From Acidithiobacillus sp. (GTDB taxonomy: Bacteria > Pseudomonadota > Gammaproteobacteria > Acidithiobacillales > Acidithiobacillaceae), in the NCBI GenBank assembly GCA_028065135.1, contig JAPTWR010000072.1, forward strand, positions 1,963-33,605: a stretch of DNA of 31,643 nt, given 5' to 3'. The notes under the pieces were generated by a model, which worked only from the letters and a program-made list of their open reading frames with translations, did not search any database and was not told where the DNA came from. A program made the translations under genes and the position numbers. This document shows positions 6,847-14,765 of this stretch, in pieces (within the stretch, counting starts at the first letter, position 1; every line of letters starts with the position of its first letter).

Positions 6847-7831
6847 GGGCCAGCTCCTGGTTATGATTTGCGCCCATCCAGGTCTGACCGGTCCGGTCAT
6901 CGATGAACGTGGGCGTGAAGGGATGGTGATCATCCACGGCATACAAAATGGCGGTGTTCACGGCGACGGTTTTTGCCACTGCCTTGTTTTTTCGGATTCC
7001 CTTTTTTATGCGAATCCCGCCGCTTTCGGTTTTTGTCCGGAATCCGTTTTCGTTCTGCAGCCAGAGGGAAAGCGGATTTTTCGCGCTCATGATCTCGATG
7101 GCGCGGGGTACGCTGGAGGGTTTCAGGGCCGCGACGGGGATAATGCGAAAACTGATGTTTCCGGCGTTCACGGCGGCTTTTTCGGTAGCGAACCATTGGT
7201 GGCAATAGAGGCAGTTGGGATCGACCAGGGCATCCAGGTTGGTATGGTCATCACGTCCCCAGATGAAGCCGCGGGCGAATGCGACATAGCGCAGAACCGC
7301 TTGCGCATGGGCCGGACTACCGTCTGTAAGACTGCCGTCTGCAGGACTGCCGTCTGCAAGACCGGTTCCGATGGCCTTTTGCGTCTTTTGCATCTTTTTC
7401 GCCTTTTGCGTCTTCTGCGGCAGGTCGGCGGGATTGGGGATGCTCATTAAGGCGTGTGTGGGGTGAATCACTATTCCTGGCCAGATCACGTTCCATGGAT
7501 TGCCCTGATCGGTATACACATGGGCGCCGACGACGATGCCCCGGATTTTTCCGTCATGCGTGAGGAAAAAGACCGTGTGCAGGGAGTGATCGGGATAGCG
7601 GACCTGGGCTGCGGGAATGCCGTTTACGGTGCGGTTCTGCACCATCCGGACCTTGCCGTGCCCGGCCTGCCGGATGACGGCCGCCATCTGCCGGGTGCTC
7701 ACGGAATGGGGTGCCGACCAGTAGACGATCAAGGCTAGACAGCCCAGGACCAGCAGGAAAAGCAACCCGACCAGCAAGACCCGAGGTCTATGCAGGTTCT
7801 GTCCTATCGTCCCGAATGCTGTTGACTTCAT
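6830..7831 (-). CDS. DsbC/DsbG-like thiol-disulfide protein of the secretion operon
   Basis: A 333-aa protein with an N-terminal membrane anchor or signal (about 17-38, RVLLVGLLFLLVLGCLALIV) and a thioredoxin-fold redox motif Cys207-Leu-Tyr-Cys210 in DPNCLYCHQWF. Later segments (FIDDRTGQTWMG) fit a DsbC/DsbG C-terminal thioredoxin domain. Such proteins help disulfide formation in conjugative channel subunits in the periplasm, and homologues sit in IncI and GI-type transfer operons. Residues about 157-173 (GLADGSPADGSLTDGS) come from the repeat block at 7320-7363, between the N- and C-terminal parts. The ATG at 7831 has GGAGAGG upstream; longer in-frame readings run into repeat DNA. The gene overlaps dotI by 17 bp. 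Confidence 0.75.
   Translation of the reverse strand: MKSTAFGTIGQNLHRPRVLLVGLLFLLVLGCLALIVYWSAPHSVSTRQMAAVIRQAGHGKVRMVQNRTVNGIPAAQVRYPDHSLHTVFFLTHDGKIRGIVVGAHVYTDQGNPWNVIWPGIVIHPTHALMSIPNPADLPQKTQKAKKMQKTQKAIGTGLADGSPADGSLTDGSPAHAQAVLRYVAFARGFIWGRDDHTNLDALVDPNCLYCHQWFATEKAAVNAGNISFRIIPVAALKPSSVPRAIEIMSAKNPLSLWLQNENGFRTKTESGGIRIKKGIRKNKAVAKTVAVNTAILYAVDDHHPFTPTFIDDRTGQTWMGANHNQELAHAFIR
7320..7363 (-). repeat. palindromic 15-bp repeat block 5 (in DsbC-like gene)
   Basis: Three clean units, GTCTGTAAGAC, GTCTGCAGGAC and GTCTGCAAGAC, are each separated by TGCC. This is one of the clearest arrays of the family. Confidence 0.8.
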
Positions 7832-7864
7832 GCGATCCTCTCCATTTCCAAAAATCTCACTGAC

Positions 7865-7966
7865 CTTGGTGCCGCAAACTTTTTTCAGGGGGTTTCGCCC
7901 CTGAAGGGGGTTCGCCCCCGCCGGGCGCAGCCCTGCAGGCGGCAAGCCCTCTGCGGGACGCAGCCC
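7865..7966 (-). repeat. intergenic leader with one 35-bp-type repeat and palindromic block 6
   Basis: The leader of the DsbC-like gene carries CTTGGTGCCGCAAA at 7865-7878 (sense as TTTGCGGCACCAAG toward the gene), followed by palindromes such as CCCCTGAAGGGGG and GCCCTGCAGGC up to the stop of the primase-helicase gene. This is the only sizeable palindromic block outside a gene. Confidence 0.65.
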
Positions 7967-10900
7967 TCAGCCGCTTCGCCATTGCTGGGCCATATCGCGA
8001 CGAAACCGGCTGGACGTGATCTGCAGGGGTTTGCTGAGATCGAGGCGCGGAATGCCGGGATGATCGCGCCAGTCGTCGAGCAGCGCCTGCAGGAGCGGGT
8101 CTTCCCGCAGTCTCGCGGCCAGTGTCCGTTCAGCCTCGTCGAGCGCGGGCAGGACCGAGAGAGATTCGGGATGCTGCAGGGTCAGGTAGCTGTCCACGAA
8201 GTGGGTCAGGATCGCCAGCGTCTCGATGACCGGGTGCTCCGGAACATTCAGCCAGCGCACCCATTCCTTGCGATAATCCAGGCCAATCCGCTGCTCGAAG
8301 GCGTGCGCGATTTCGGGCGAAATCGGGCCTGCGGCCTGCAAAGGGCTTGCAGCCTGCAAAGGGCTTGCAGACGGCTGTCTTGCAGCCGTCAGGCTTGCGG
8401 ACAACAGGGTTGCGGACAGCGTTCCTGCAGGGCTGCCGCCAGCAGGGCCGCCGCCTGCAAGGCTGCCGCCTGCAAGGCTGCGCCCGGCAGGGGGATGTGC
8501 CCCGCCTGCGCGGTACCACTGGCCCTCGCGTTGCAGGAGGCGATCCAGGAAATCTTTTTCCTCGAACGCGGGGAATACCCGCGATGGGTCGGGGTCGCCC
8601 GGCAGACTGCCCGGAGCGGGCTGCACGCCGACGAAGGCTTTTACCTGCGTCCCCTGGATTTGCAGGGTGATCACATCCCCGTTGCGCACCGTCTTCGGGA
8701 GACTCTTTGCGCAATCCTCGCCGCCCGCAGGATTGTTGCCGTCCGCAAGACAAGGGTCAGAATGGTGTTGGCCGGGGATATCTTTATTATACACCCCGCC
8801 AACAGTTGGGATGCCTGCATTTCCAATGACTTGCGAAGGGGTGTCCGGGCGGAACCGGATGTAGGTCCAGGGTTCCGGGTCGTCGTCTGCGATGCGCTCC
8901 TCGACGGAGAGGCCAGGGAACGCCTCCTGCAGACGTTGGAGGACGGCCTGCTGATCCACCCATCCGGGAGTGATGTGGTACTGCCGGGGTTCCAGGACGC
9001 GATAGAGTTCGCGAATATTGAACTGGATGTCATCGTCTCCCCCGGTTTCGCGTCGCTGCTGGATCAGTTGGCGCAGCAGGGTGAACACGCGGTCTTCCTG
9101 GGGTTGTTCCGGCGCGGGGATGGGCAGGTCGGTGCGCACGATGATCTCGGTGGCCTTGCCGGGCCGGATTTTGTAATCGATCACGTCGGGCCGCGATTCT
9201 TTGAGCAGTTCCAGCGCCTCGCGCAGGTTTTCGGACTGGAAGCCAGACAGACCGTGCTTTTTCACGGTTTTCTGCAGCTCGCGGACGCTCATGCGGATGG
9301 TTTTTGTCTGCACGGGCAGGATCTCCGTTTGCGTGTTAGCACCCTGCGAAGGGCTGCCGCCTGCAAGGCTGCCGCCTGCAGGGCTGCCGCCAGCATGGCT
9401 TGCGGATGGTAGTTCGGCGTCCGGCAGGGAAATCTGGTAACCGCTGATGATGTTGGCCAGCCGTTCGACCGCTTGTCGGTGCAGGATTTCGGGAGACAGG
9501 AATTCGGCGGGGATGACCTCATCGATATAGGTGCCGAACAGGCCGTCGATGGGGGCAATCTCCGAATACACATCGCAGAATTTTTTGCGAGATGCGCCTG
9601 CGGGATTGTTGACTCCGCGCAGCCGGCCCACGGCCTGGGTGATGATCTGCGACGCGCGCCACCGCACGAAATGGTTGAAATCCGGGTTGGCGAACACCCG
9701 CGCCAGTACCTCGTAGCCCAGGTGCGGGAACGGTAAATAGTCCATACCGCTGCTGTCCCAGGGGTTGGCGAATTCGTCCAGGTCCGCCCATTGAGTCAGG
9801 CCGAAGATGCGCCGGGTGGCGAGATAATCGCGGGCCATCACCTGGGCGGGCGGCAGATCGAGCGTCCAGATCACCAATCCGTCGCAATCCGCCCAATCGT
9901 TGTGGGCGACATGGTGCTTGCCGATCCAGCCGATGAGGTACTCGTAGCCTGGATGAGCTTTCCTGACCCATGCCTGCAAGGTGGGTGCCATGGCTTTGGA
10001 AACCAGTATGGCGACTTTCAGCCCTTGGTCCCAATACGCCTGCAGGATGCGCTGCGCGCCCTGGATCGCGTTTTCGGGGTTCATCAGGTGGGCGGTTTTG
10101 GTATGATTCAGCGGCCGCCAGACCAGATGCACATGATCTTCCGCGAAGTTTTCGATGACTTCCTTGCTCATCGCGATCAGCGCCATGTCCGGAGTGGCCG
10201 TGTAGATGCCGATACTTTTTTTGCTTTCGCCGCGATGGCTCGCACGAAGCTCCTCTCCGAAAGTCGTGGGGAAATGCAGGATGATGCGACGGCCCGAGAT
10301 CCCTTCCGCGCCCTCCTGGAAAAAGATGCTGCCGTGTTCGAGCGCCAAAGCTAACGACTTGATGAATACCGTGGGGGTGACTTTCCGTCGCGAATGGGGA
10401 GAAGGGGTATAGGGCTGCTCGTAGGGCGCCTCGTGCTGAATTTTCTGTGCGCGAATCGACTTCAGGAAAGGAAGGATGATCTTGCGCTGCACCTTTTTGG
10501 TCTTGATCCATGTGGCGATGCTTTTGGCATCCATCAGGGGTTCATCCGCCATCACATCCAGGAAATGCCGGTGGAGGAACCGAAGAAACAGCATGACTTT
10601 TTCGGTCGAGATAATGGATTGCTGCAGTTCCTTGCGGCGCTTCTGATTTGCGGGGGTGTCGGGAGTTTGCGCCAGAAGGAAACGCTGGTTGTCGATCCAG
10701 TGATCGATAGCGCCTCGCGATTCGTAGAACTCTTTCGTGCCGATGGCCTGTCCGTCCATGAGGGCGGGCATCTCATCCTGCTGGATGTGGGTGGCCTGTG
10801 CGAACAGCCGCCGGTCGTACTGCAGGAGTGCGGTGGTGGTACAGACGGCTTTTTCGCGATAGGACAGGCGGCGGTTGAGTTGTGCGGCGCAGGGCAGGAA

Positions 10901-13246
10901 TTGCCCCAGCGTGGCATGGGTAACGGCGATGTCTTGCCCGTACACTTGATAGGGGCCCAGGTTTTTGACCGGCGCGTCCAGTTCGTCGAGGATGGCTTCG
11001 GCTTCGTCCGGTTTTTGAATGGCGCGAATCAGGGTGTCCGCCACCATGCCGTGCGCGCAGGTGGCGCACTCGCGGGCGCACCCGTGATGCTGTTGAGTCA
11101 GGATCTGGGGATGCAATTCGCCGTTTTCCTGGCTGAGGGCCCCCAACAGATCCATCTGCACACCGCCCTGCAGTTGGTCGCGGTAGCAGGCGGGCAAGGT
11201 ACGATCCGTGATTTGCCGCTGGATGGTGTCGGCATCGGCCACGAAATTCGAGTCGCGGGTCCAGAGTGGTTTGCCCGCGTTGGCGTCGAGGCGGTCCATA
11301 ATCAGGTTGCCGACGGCGTCATCTTCGGTGATGGTGTTGGTCCGGCTGTTGCGCAGGTAATAGGTTCCGTCCGCCTTGCGGTTGGTATCAATGATGCGCT
11401 CGGCGTCACGACGCTGTGGCGTGGCGACGACCAGATGATCGCGGCTGCCTTCCGGCGTGGGGAGTTTGGCCAGCATGCTGGTTTTTCCCGCGCCGGTGAC
11501 ATCCACATAGGTGCGAACGCCCAACGCATCGGCATCCTCCATGTGCTTGCGGTTGTATTCCCGCATGTTCATGTCGATGCGTGCGTGGTCGATGTCCTGG
11601 AGCTGGGGGCGTGGGACGACCGGGATGGCACGCAGGATGTCGCCGACGGCAAACTCCGGAGGAGTCCGTAGCGGCGCGTGTCGCAGGTTTTCGGACGCGT
11701 TTTGTATGGCGGTCTGGAGCGCGCTGTCCATGCGGCCTTCGAGCAGTACATCGTTCCAGTCGCCGGTCCAAACCGGATCATCAGGGCTGCCGCCTGCAAG
11801 TCTGCACCCGGCAGGGCTGCTCCCCGCAGGGGGTTGCACCCCGGCAGGGCTGCCCTCCGCAGGAGGTGGAGGCAGGAGATAAAGAACGCGCCGACCGATG
11901 GCTTCGAGAGTTCGGCCCAGATAGGCGGCGGCTTTTTCACCTTCGCGGTTTTTATCGCGGTCCACGAGGAGGATATGGATCTCGTCGGGATCGGGGGGCG
12001 GCATGACTTCGGCGTCGAGATCGAGGATAGCCTCGCTCAGGTTGATGAAGCCGCTGGTGGACCAGAGGACGTTCAGGATGCCGCCGCTTTGTTGGGCTAC
12101 GGAGAGCCCGGACTCCAAGCCTTCGCTATAAAACAGGAGCTTTTTGTCTTTTCCGGCGTGGGCCATGAGTTGCAGGATGGTGGTATCGCTGGCTCCCCAT
12201 CCCCCTGCGGGGGTGCAACTCCTTGCAGGGGCGCAACCCCGGGGATCGGCGGGGACTTTGATGTGGGTCATGCCGGCGGTGCCCAGCATGGCGCGTCCGG
12301 TTTTGCGCACGGGGTGATAATCGTCCTCGCCGTGGGCCAGGAAGGTGCGCTGCATGCCGCACATGCGGTTCAGTTGGGGATTGACATTGGTACCGGGCAG
12401 GAAGTGGGCGAACGGCTTGTAAGGAATGGCGAAAACAAAATCTGCGCCCAGGTCCTGCTGCTGACGTTCCTGCGGGGTATCCTGCAGCGGTCGGGTACCG
12501 ATGATGTCAGCATGGCACCATGCCGTGGACAATCCCCGCGAATGGAAATAGTCGAGTACGGACGCCTGCTGCTTTGCGTAGATTTCTGGCGCTGGCGGGA
12601 TCACAGGGTCGAACCCGGCCGGGGGATTGCTTTCTGGCCAAGGGTTGCCGGCGGCCTTACAGGCGGTAGCCTTGCGGGCTGCGGCTTTACGGTCTGCGGC
12701 CCGGCGGGCAGCGGTCATGCTCAGTTTTGACCTGCGGTCGGCAGACCTGCGATCGGCAGTGCTGCCGTCTGCAGGATTGCCATCCGCAGGATCGCTGTCT
12801 GCAAGACTGCCGTCTGCAAGACCGGTCCATTGTAGTTGTGACCAACGCGATTCGGCCTGGATGGGGTTCAGTGACGAACGGGAGCGGGGTCGGTGGGCAT
12901 GGGCGCTGAGCGCCGCCCAGTCGGTGTCGGTAAGGTTGCTACCGCCCTGGCGGTCATCGGCGGACAGGCCGCGGACCTCGCGCAGGTGCTGGATCAGGTT
13001 GGTGGTTCCGCCGCGTTCGCCGCCGCGATGGTCGTACCAGAACCCGGTAGACCAGATGACGAGGGAGGGGGAGTTTTCGCCGAAATCGCAGCGGACGCTA
13101 TGGGTCTCCGGGATGATGCGCGCCCCGAAGCGTGTGGCGATCTCGCACGACATGTGGAACCATTCTTCGGGGCTGCGGGCAGGTGGACGGGACGAATGCA
13201 GGTCGGTCCTGATCTGGTCGATGCCGGACAAGCTGAGGATGGTCAC
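7967..13246 (-). CDS. giant primase-helicase fusion (replication protein of the element)
   Basis: About 1759 aa. The N-terminus (32-81, with FGARIIPETHSVRCDFGENS and then GFWYDHRGGERGGT) resembles the primase-type zinc/CHC2 region. Around 415-460 a TOPRIM-like segment appears (HILLVDRDKNREG). From about 575 comes a helicase: Walker A GAGKTS at 585-590, a Cys cluster (CARECATC, about 721-730, possible metal site) and motif VI QAVGRLRG at 1204-1211. The C-terminal 550 residues are unassigned. Repeat-encoded low-complexity segments sit at about 139-202, 335-350, 457-489, 1279-1304 and 1579-1641, mostly between domains. The start is a GTG at 13246, 2 bp after the previous stop; it is uncertain because the ribosome site is weak. 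It probably primes and unwinds element DNA. Confidence 0.75.
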   Translation of the reverse strand: MTILSLSGIDQIRTDLHSSRPPARSPEEWFHMSCEIATRFGARIIPETHSVRCDFGENSPSLVIWSTGFWYDHRGGERGGTTNLIQHLREVRGLSADDRQGGSNLTDTDWAALSAHAHRPRSRSSLNPIQAESRWSQLQWTGLADGSLADSDPADGNPADGSTADRRSADRRSKLSMTAARRAADRKAAARKATACKAAGNPWPESNPPAGFDPVIPPAPEIYAKQQASVLDYFHSRGLSTAWCHADIIGTRPLQDTPQERQQQDLGADFVFAIPYKPFAHFLPGTNVNPQLNRMCGMQRTFLAHGEDDYHPVRKTGRAMLGTAGMTHIKVPADPRGCAPARSCTPAGGWGASDTTILQLMAHAGKDKKLLFYSEGLESGLSVAQQSGGILNVLWSTSGFINLSEAILDLDAEVMPPPDPDEIHILLVDRDKNREGEKAAAYLGRTLEAIGRRVLYLLPPPPAEGSPAGVQPPAGSSPAGCRLAGGSPDDPVWTGDWNDVLLEGRMDSALQTAIQNASENLRHAPLRTPPEFAVGDILRAIPVVPRPQLQDIDHARIDMNMREYNRKHMEDADALGVRTYVDVTGAGKTSMLAKLPTPEGSRDHLVVATPQRRDAERIIDTNRKADGTYYLRNSRTNTITEDDAVGNLIMDRLDANAGKPLWTRDSNFVADADTIQRQITDRTLPACYRDQLQGGVQMDLLGALSQENGELHPQILTQQHHGCARECATCAHGMVADTLIRAIQKPDEAEAILDELDAPVKNLGPYQVYGQDIAVTHATLGQFLPCAAQLNRRLSYREKAVCTTTALLQYDRRLFAQATHIQQDEMPALMDGQAIGTKEFYESRGAIDHWIDNQRFLLAQTPDTPANQKRRKELQQSIISTEKVMLFLRFLHRHFLDVMADEPLMDAKSIATWIKTKKVQRKIILPFLKSIRAQKIQHEAPYEQPYTPSPHSRRKVTPTVFIKSLALALEHGSIFFQEGAEGISGRRIILHFPTTFGEELRASHRGESKKSIGIYTATPDMALIAMSKEVIENFAEDHVHLVWRPLNHTKTAHLMNPENAIQGAQRILQAYWDQGLKVAILVSKAMAPTLQAWVRKAHPGYEYLIGWIGKHHVAHNDWADCDGLVIWTLDLPPAQVMARDYLATRRIFGLTQWADLDEFANPWDSSGMDYLPFPHLGYEVLARVFANPDFNHFVRWRASQIITQAVGRLRGVNNPAGASRKKFCDVYSEIAPIDGLFGTYIDEVIPAEFLSPEILHRQAVERLANIISGYQISLPDAELPSASHAGGSPAGGSLAGGSPSQGANTQTEILPVQTKTIRMSVRELQKTVKKHGLSGFQSENLREALELLKESRPDVIDYKIRPGKATEIIVRTDLPIPAPEQPQEDRVFTLLRQLIQQRRETGGDDDIQFNIRELYRVLEPRQYHITPGWVDQQAVLQRLQEAFPGLSVEERIADDDPEPWTYIRFRPDTPSQVIGNAGIPTVGGVYNKDIPGQHHSDPCLADGNNPAGGEDCAKSLPKTVRNGDVITLQIQGTQVKAFVGVQPAPGSLPGDPDPSRVFPAFEEKDFLDRLLQREGQWYRAGGAHPPAGRSLAGGSLAGGGPAGGSPAGTLSATLLSASLTAARQPSASPLQAASPLQAAGPISPEIAHAFEQRIGLDYRKEWVRWLNVPEHPVIETLAILTHFVDSYLTLQHPESLSVLPALDEAERTLAARLREDPLLQALLDDWRDHPGIPRLDLSKPLQITSSRFRRDMAQQWRSG
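8325..8512 (-). repeat. palindromic repeat block 7 (primase-helicase, C-terminal part)
   Basis: A long block with GCCTGCAAGGC and GTCTTGCAG-type cores and TGCC spacers. On the plus strand AGGGCTTGCAGCCTGCAAAG and then GCCGCCTGCAAGGCT units repeat at 15 bp. It encodes a GGSLAGGSPAG-type linker. Confidence 0.75.
9340..9408 (-). repeat. palindromic repeat block 8 (primase-helicase, after the helicase part)
   Basis: Units CCCTGCGAAGGG, GCCTGCAAGGC and GCCTGCAGGGC are joined by TGCC at 15-bp spacing. They encode a SPAGGSLAGGSP linker about 70 residues after helicase motif VI. Confidence 0.75.
11781..11870 (-). repeat. palindromic repeat block 9 (primase-helicase, after TOPRIM)
   Basis: Mixed units (GCCTGCAAGTC, CCCGGCAGGGC, CCCCGCAGGGGG) encode SPAGVQPPAGSSPAG. 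They sit immediately after the TOPRIM-like segment. Confidence 0.7.
12194..12243 (-). repeat. palindromic repeat block 10 (primase-helicase)
   Basis: CCCCCTGCGGGGG and CCTTGCAGGGG cores lie 18 bp apart. They encode a short CAPARSCTPAGG insertion within the primase part. Confidence 0.65.
12645..12827 (-). repeat. palindromic repeat block 11 (primase-helicase, N-terminal linker)
   Basis: About twelve 15-bp units of the GTCTGCAAGAC and GCCTTGCGGGC types with TGCC/GGCA spacers. They encode an Ala/Asp/Arg-rich linker (ADGSLADSDPADGNPADG) between the zinc-type region and the primase core. Confidence 0.75.
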
Positions 13247-13248
13247 GA

Positions 13249-13620
13249 TCAGTGCCCCGCGATATGACCGGTGCGGGGGCCGCGCCGAAAAAACAGCCAC
13301 TGTTGCCGGGCATCCCGCGCAGAGATGAGGGTGTCGGTAACGGTTAGTACCTCGGCGGGCCAATCGCGGACGCCGTCTGTGAGGATGAGGATGTTGCCGG
13401 GGTCGATCTCATCGAGGACGCCCCAGAAAACCGGGTTGCCGTGGTCATCGGGACGGGCGACGACCCGGATGTGGGGGCTGCCGCCTGCAAGGTTACACCC
13501 GGCAGGGCGTCCGCCTGCAGGGCTGCACTCGGCAGGATTGCACCCCCGCAAGGGTTTGCACCCGGCAAGAGAAAGTGCTGAGTTGGTGGCAGGAATCATG
13601 CATTGTCGCTGCTGTGACAT
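13249..13620 (-). CDS. unknown small protein preceding the primase-helicase
   Basis: A 123-aa protein of no recognised family. It starts at ATG 13620 with a strong AAAGGAG site 6 bases upstream and ends 2 bp before the GTG of the primase-helicase, so the two are coupled. Residues about 17-48 are repeat-encoded (LRGCNPAECSPAGGRPAG). The C-terminal 75 residues (RVVARPDDHGNPVFWGVLDE and WPAEVLTVTDTL) are probably a small beta-rich domain. The N-terminus (MSQQRQCMI) resembles that of the next gene upstream (MQQQPCIIH), and their ribosome-site regions are also similar. Its leader contains the 35-bp tandem array. Confidence 0.6.
   Translation of the reverse strand: MSQQRQCMIPATNSALSLAGCKPLRGCNPAECSPAGGRPAGCNLAGGSPHIRVVARPDDHGNPVFWGVLDEIDPGNILILTDGVRDWPAEVLTVTDTLISARDARQQWLFFRRGPRTGHIAGH
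13475..13570 (-). repeat. palindromic repeat block 12 (unknown gene before primase-helicase)
   Basis: Units GCCTGCAAGGT, GCCTGCAGGGC, CTCGGCAGGAT and CCCCCGCAAGGG recur at about 15 bp. They account for a quarter of this 123-aa protein. Confidence 0.7.
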
Positions 13621-13650
13621 ATCGATCTCCTTTTTTGGGGTAACTTCCCC

Positions 13651-13784
13651 CTTGGTGCCGCAAATTTTTGGGGACTTCTCCCCCTTAGTGCCACAAACGG
13701 TTTCCGGGCTATTTCGGTCTTGGTGCCGCAGACCGTTTTTCGGTACTTGCTTCCTTGGTGCCGCAGAGTTTTTCGGGGCGCGGG
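13651..13784 (-). repeat. four-copy tandem repeat, about 35 bp, core CTTGGTGCCGCARA
   Basis: The core occurs at 13651-13664, 13684-13697 (one variant, CTTAGTGCCACAAA), 13719-13732 and 13754-13767, spaced 33, 35 and 35 bp. Between cores a T-run followed by CGG or GGG is shared. The array fills the 164-bp gap between two minus-strand genes. Toward the downstream gene it reads TTTGCGGCACCAAG. It could be replication iterons, operators or leader RNA elements; the sequence alone does not decide. Confidence 0.7.
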
Positions 13785-14111
13785 TCATGAGTGGTCCACT
13801 GTTGTCGTTGCCGATTCGCGATCGTGCTCCAGGAGGCTGATCAGGCTGCGGTCGTTGGGCTGCGCGAGTCGCTCGATGCCGGTCTGCAGAATGGCGGGCA
13901 GCAGGTTGCGGGGGATGATCTCGCGGATCAGGAGGGTGAGGCTGTCTGGATTGGTGGTTTGCAGGACACAGACCTCTTTTCCGAGCGGCTTTGCGTGATA
14001 GCTTCCGTCGGGTTCGATCGTCACCAGAAACCGGTTCTGCGGAGGGCGAGCCTTCGGCAGGGGTGGTAACCGGTCGATGACAGAATGGATGATGCATGGC
14101 TGCTGTTGCAT
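13785..14111 (-). CDS. unknown small protein
   Basis: A 108-aa protein of no recognised family. The ATG at 14111 follows AAAGAGATCGTC; longer in-frame readings run through the end of the previous gene. The sequence contains LVTIEPDGSYHAKPLGKEVC and a C-terminal helical part (LLIREIIPRNLLPAILQTGI). No membrane segment is seen. It lies between the Cro-like regulator (25 bp gap) and the 35-bp repeat array, so it is an early gene of the leftward operon. Confidence 0.55.
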   Translation of the reverse strand: MQQQPCIIHSVIDRLPPLPKARPPQNRFLVTIEPDGSYHAKPLGKEVCVLQTTNPDSLTLLIREIIPRNLLPAILQTGIERLAQPNDRSLISLLEHDRESATTTVDHS

Positions 14112-14136
14112 GACGATCTCTTTTTCGGGCGGCGTC

Positions 14137-14592
14137 TCAAACGGCTTTGGGGCTGTTGCGCTCTGGATGCCGCAACGCTGATTCGTCGTTTTCGGCATCG
14201 CTGTTTTTCCCGTTGGTACTGTCGGCGCGCCGTTGTCGGTCCATGGACGCTCCGGCGAGTGCCAAGGTCTTGATGGCCCTCCACTCGGCACGCCGGATCG
14301 TCACGGTTTCTCCCTGGATTTTCCGGCGGAACGTCCGGTGCAGTTCCGCGCGGCTGCGAGGATCATGCTGCAGTTGATATTGAGCGGCGGCCGCGATGGT
14401 GGTGCCTGCGGGGAAGAGGTCCGGGCGAATCTCTGCGGGCGGAATCTGTAGCGCCCTGGCCAGGATGACGACACGGCTGAGCGGGACGTGGCGCCACTGG
14501 CTGATGGCCGCTGGTGTCACGTTCAAAATGTCGGCGATGGTCCGGATACCAAATTTCCGGACGATCGGGGGAAGGTCTGCATGGACAGTCAT
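14137..14592 (-). CDS. Cro/YdaS-like helix-turn-helix regulator
   Basis: A 151-aa protein. Residues about 10-60 fit the YdaS/Cro antirepressor-type domain: GIRTIADILNVTPAAISQWR is the helix-turn-helix, then PLSRVVILARALQ and IRPDLFP, a typical YdaS ending. The remaining 90 residues are basic and probably disordered. The ATG at 14592 has GGAG 7 bases upstream. It is divergent from the S24 repressor across a 173-bp region, the same layout as cro/cI, and probably starts the leftward operon and controls the switch. Confidence 0.75.
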   Translation of the reverse strand: MTVHADLPPIVRKFGIRTIADILNVTPAAISQWRHVPLSRVVILARALQIPPAEIRPDLFPAGTTIAAAAQYQLQHDPRSRAELHRTFRRKIQGETVTIRRAEWRAIKTLALAGASMDRQRRADSTNGKNSDAENDESALRHPERNSPKAV

Positions 14593-14765
14593 CAATTTTC
14601 TCCGGATTCTAATTTTTTCGTGGCTCGATCGTGGTTCGCGTGGTCTCCACTCGCGTCAAAGTAAGGATAAGTATAGTACGCGGCGGGTGTCAACCGCGCG
14701 TGTAGATGTGGTGACCGTCCGGGGTACAATGGGAGCGGAAAGAGGGTGGACTGGATGGGGATGGC
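14593..14765. promoter_or_regulatory. divergent promoter/operator region (cro-like / S24 switch)
   Basis: On the minus strand TTGACA at 14693-14688 and TATCCT at 14669-14664 (18-bp spacing) form a likely promoter for the Cro-like gene. On the plus strand TACAAT at 14725-14730 is a possible -10 for the S24 gene, with no good -35. AAGTAAGGAT at 14659 begins a 21-bp element repeated upstream of the rightward operon at 15601. GTGGTCTCCAC (about 14640-14650) is a short palindrome and a possible operator. Confidence 0.55.

Noticed and set aside
7832..7945. N-terminal extension of the DsbC-like protein
   Set aside because: The added residues are repeat DNA and leader; a strong ribosome site and membrane segment start at 7831.
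8325..8512. Palindromic blocks as CRISPR or integron attC sites
   Set aside because: The period is only 15-18 bp with 4-7 bp spacers, and blocks lie inside coding frames; neither fits.
7982..11671. Long plus-strand open frames (over 400 codons) opposite the primase-helicase gene
   Set aside because: They are shadows of a GC-rich gene with stop-free repeats; they lack ribosome sites and recognisable motifs, while the minus-strand frame has helicase motifs.
13651..13784. Tandem repeats as a possible CRISPR array
   Set aside because: Units abut without unique equal-length spacers, and the sequence between cores is itself partly repeated. No cas genes are present.
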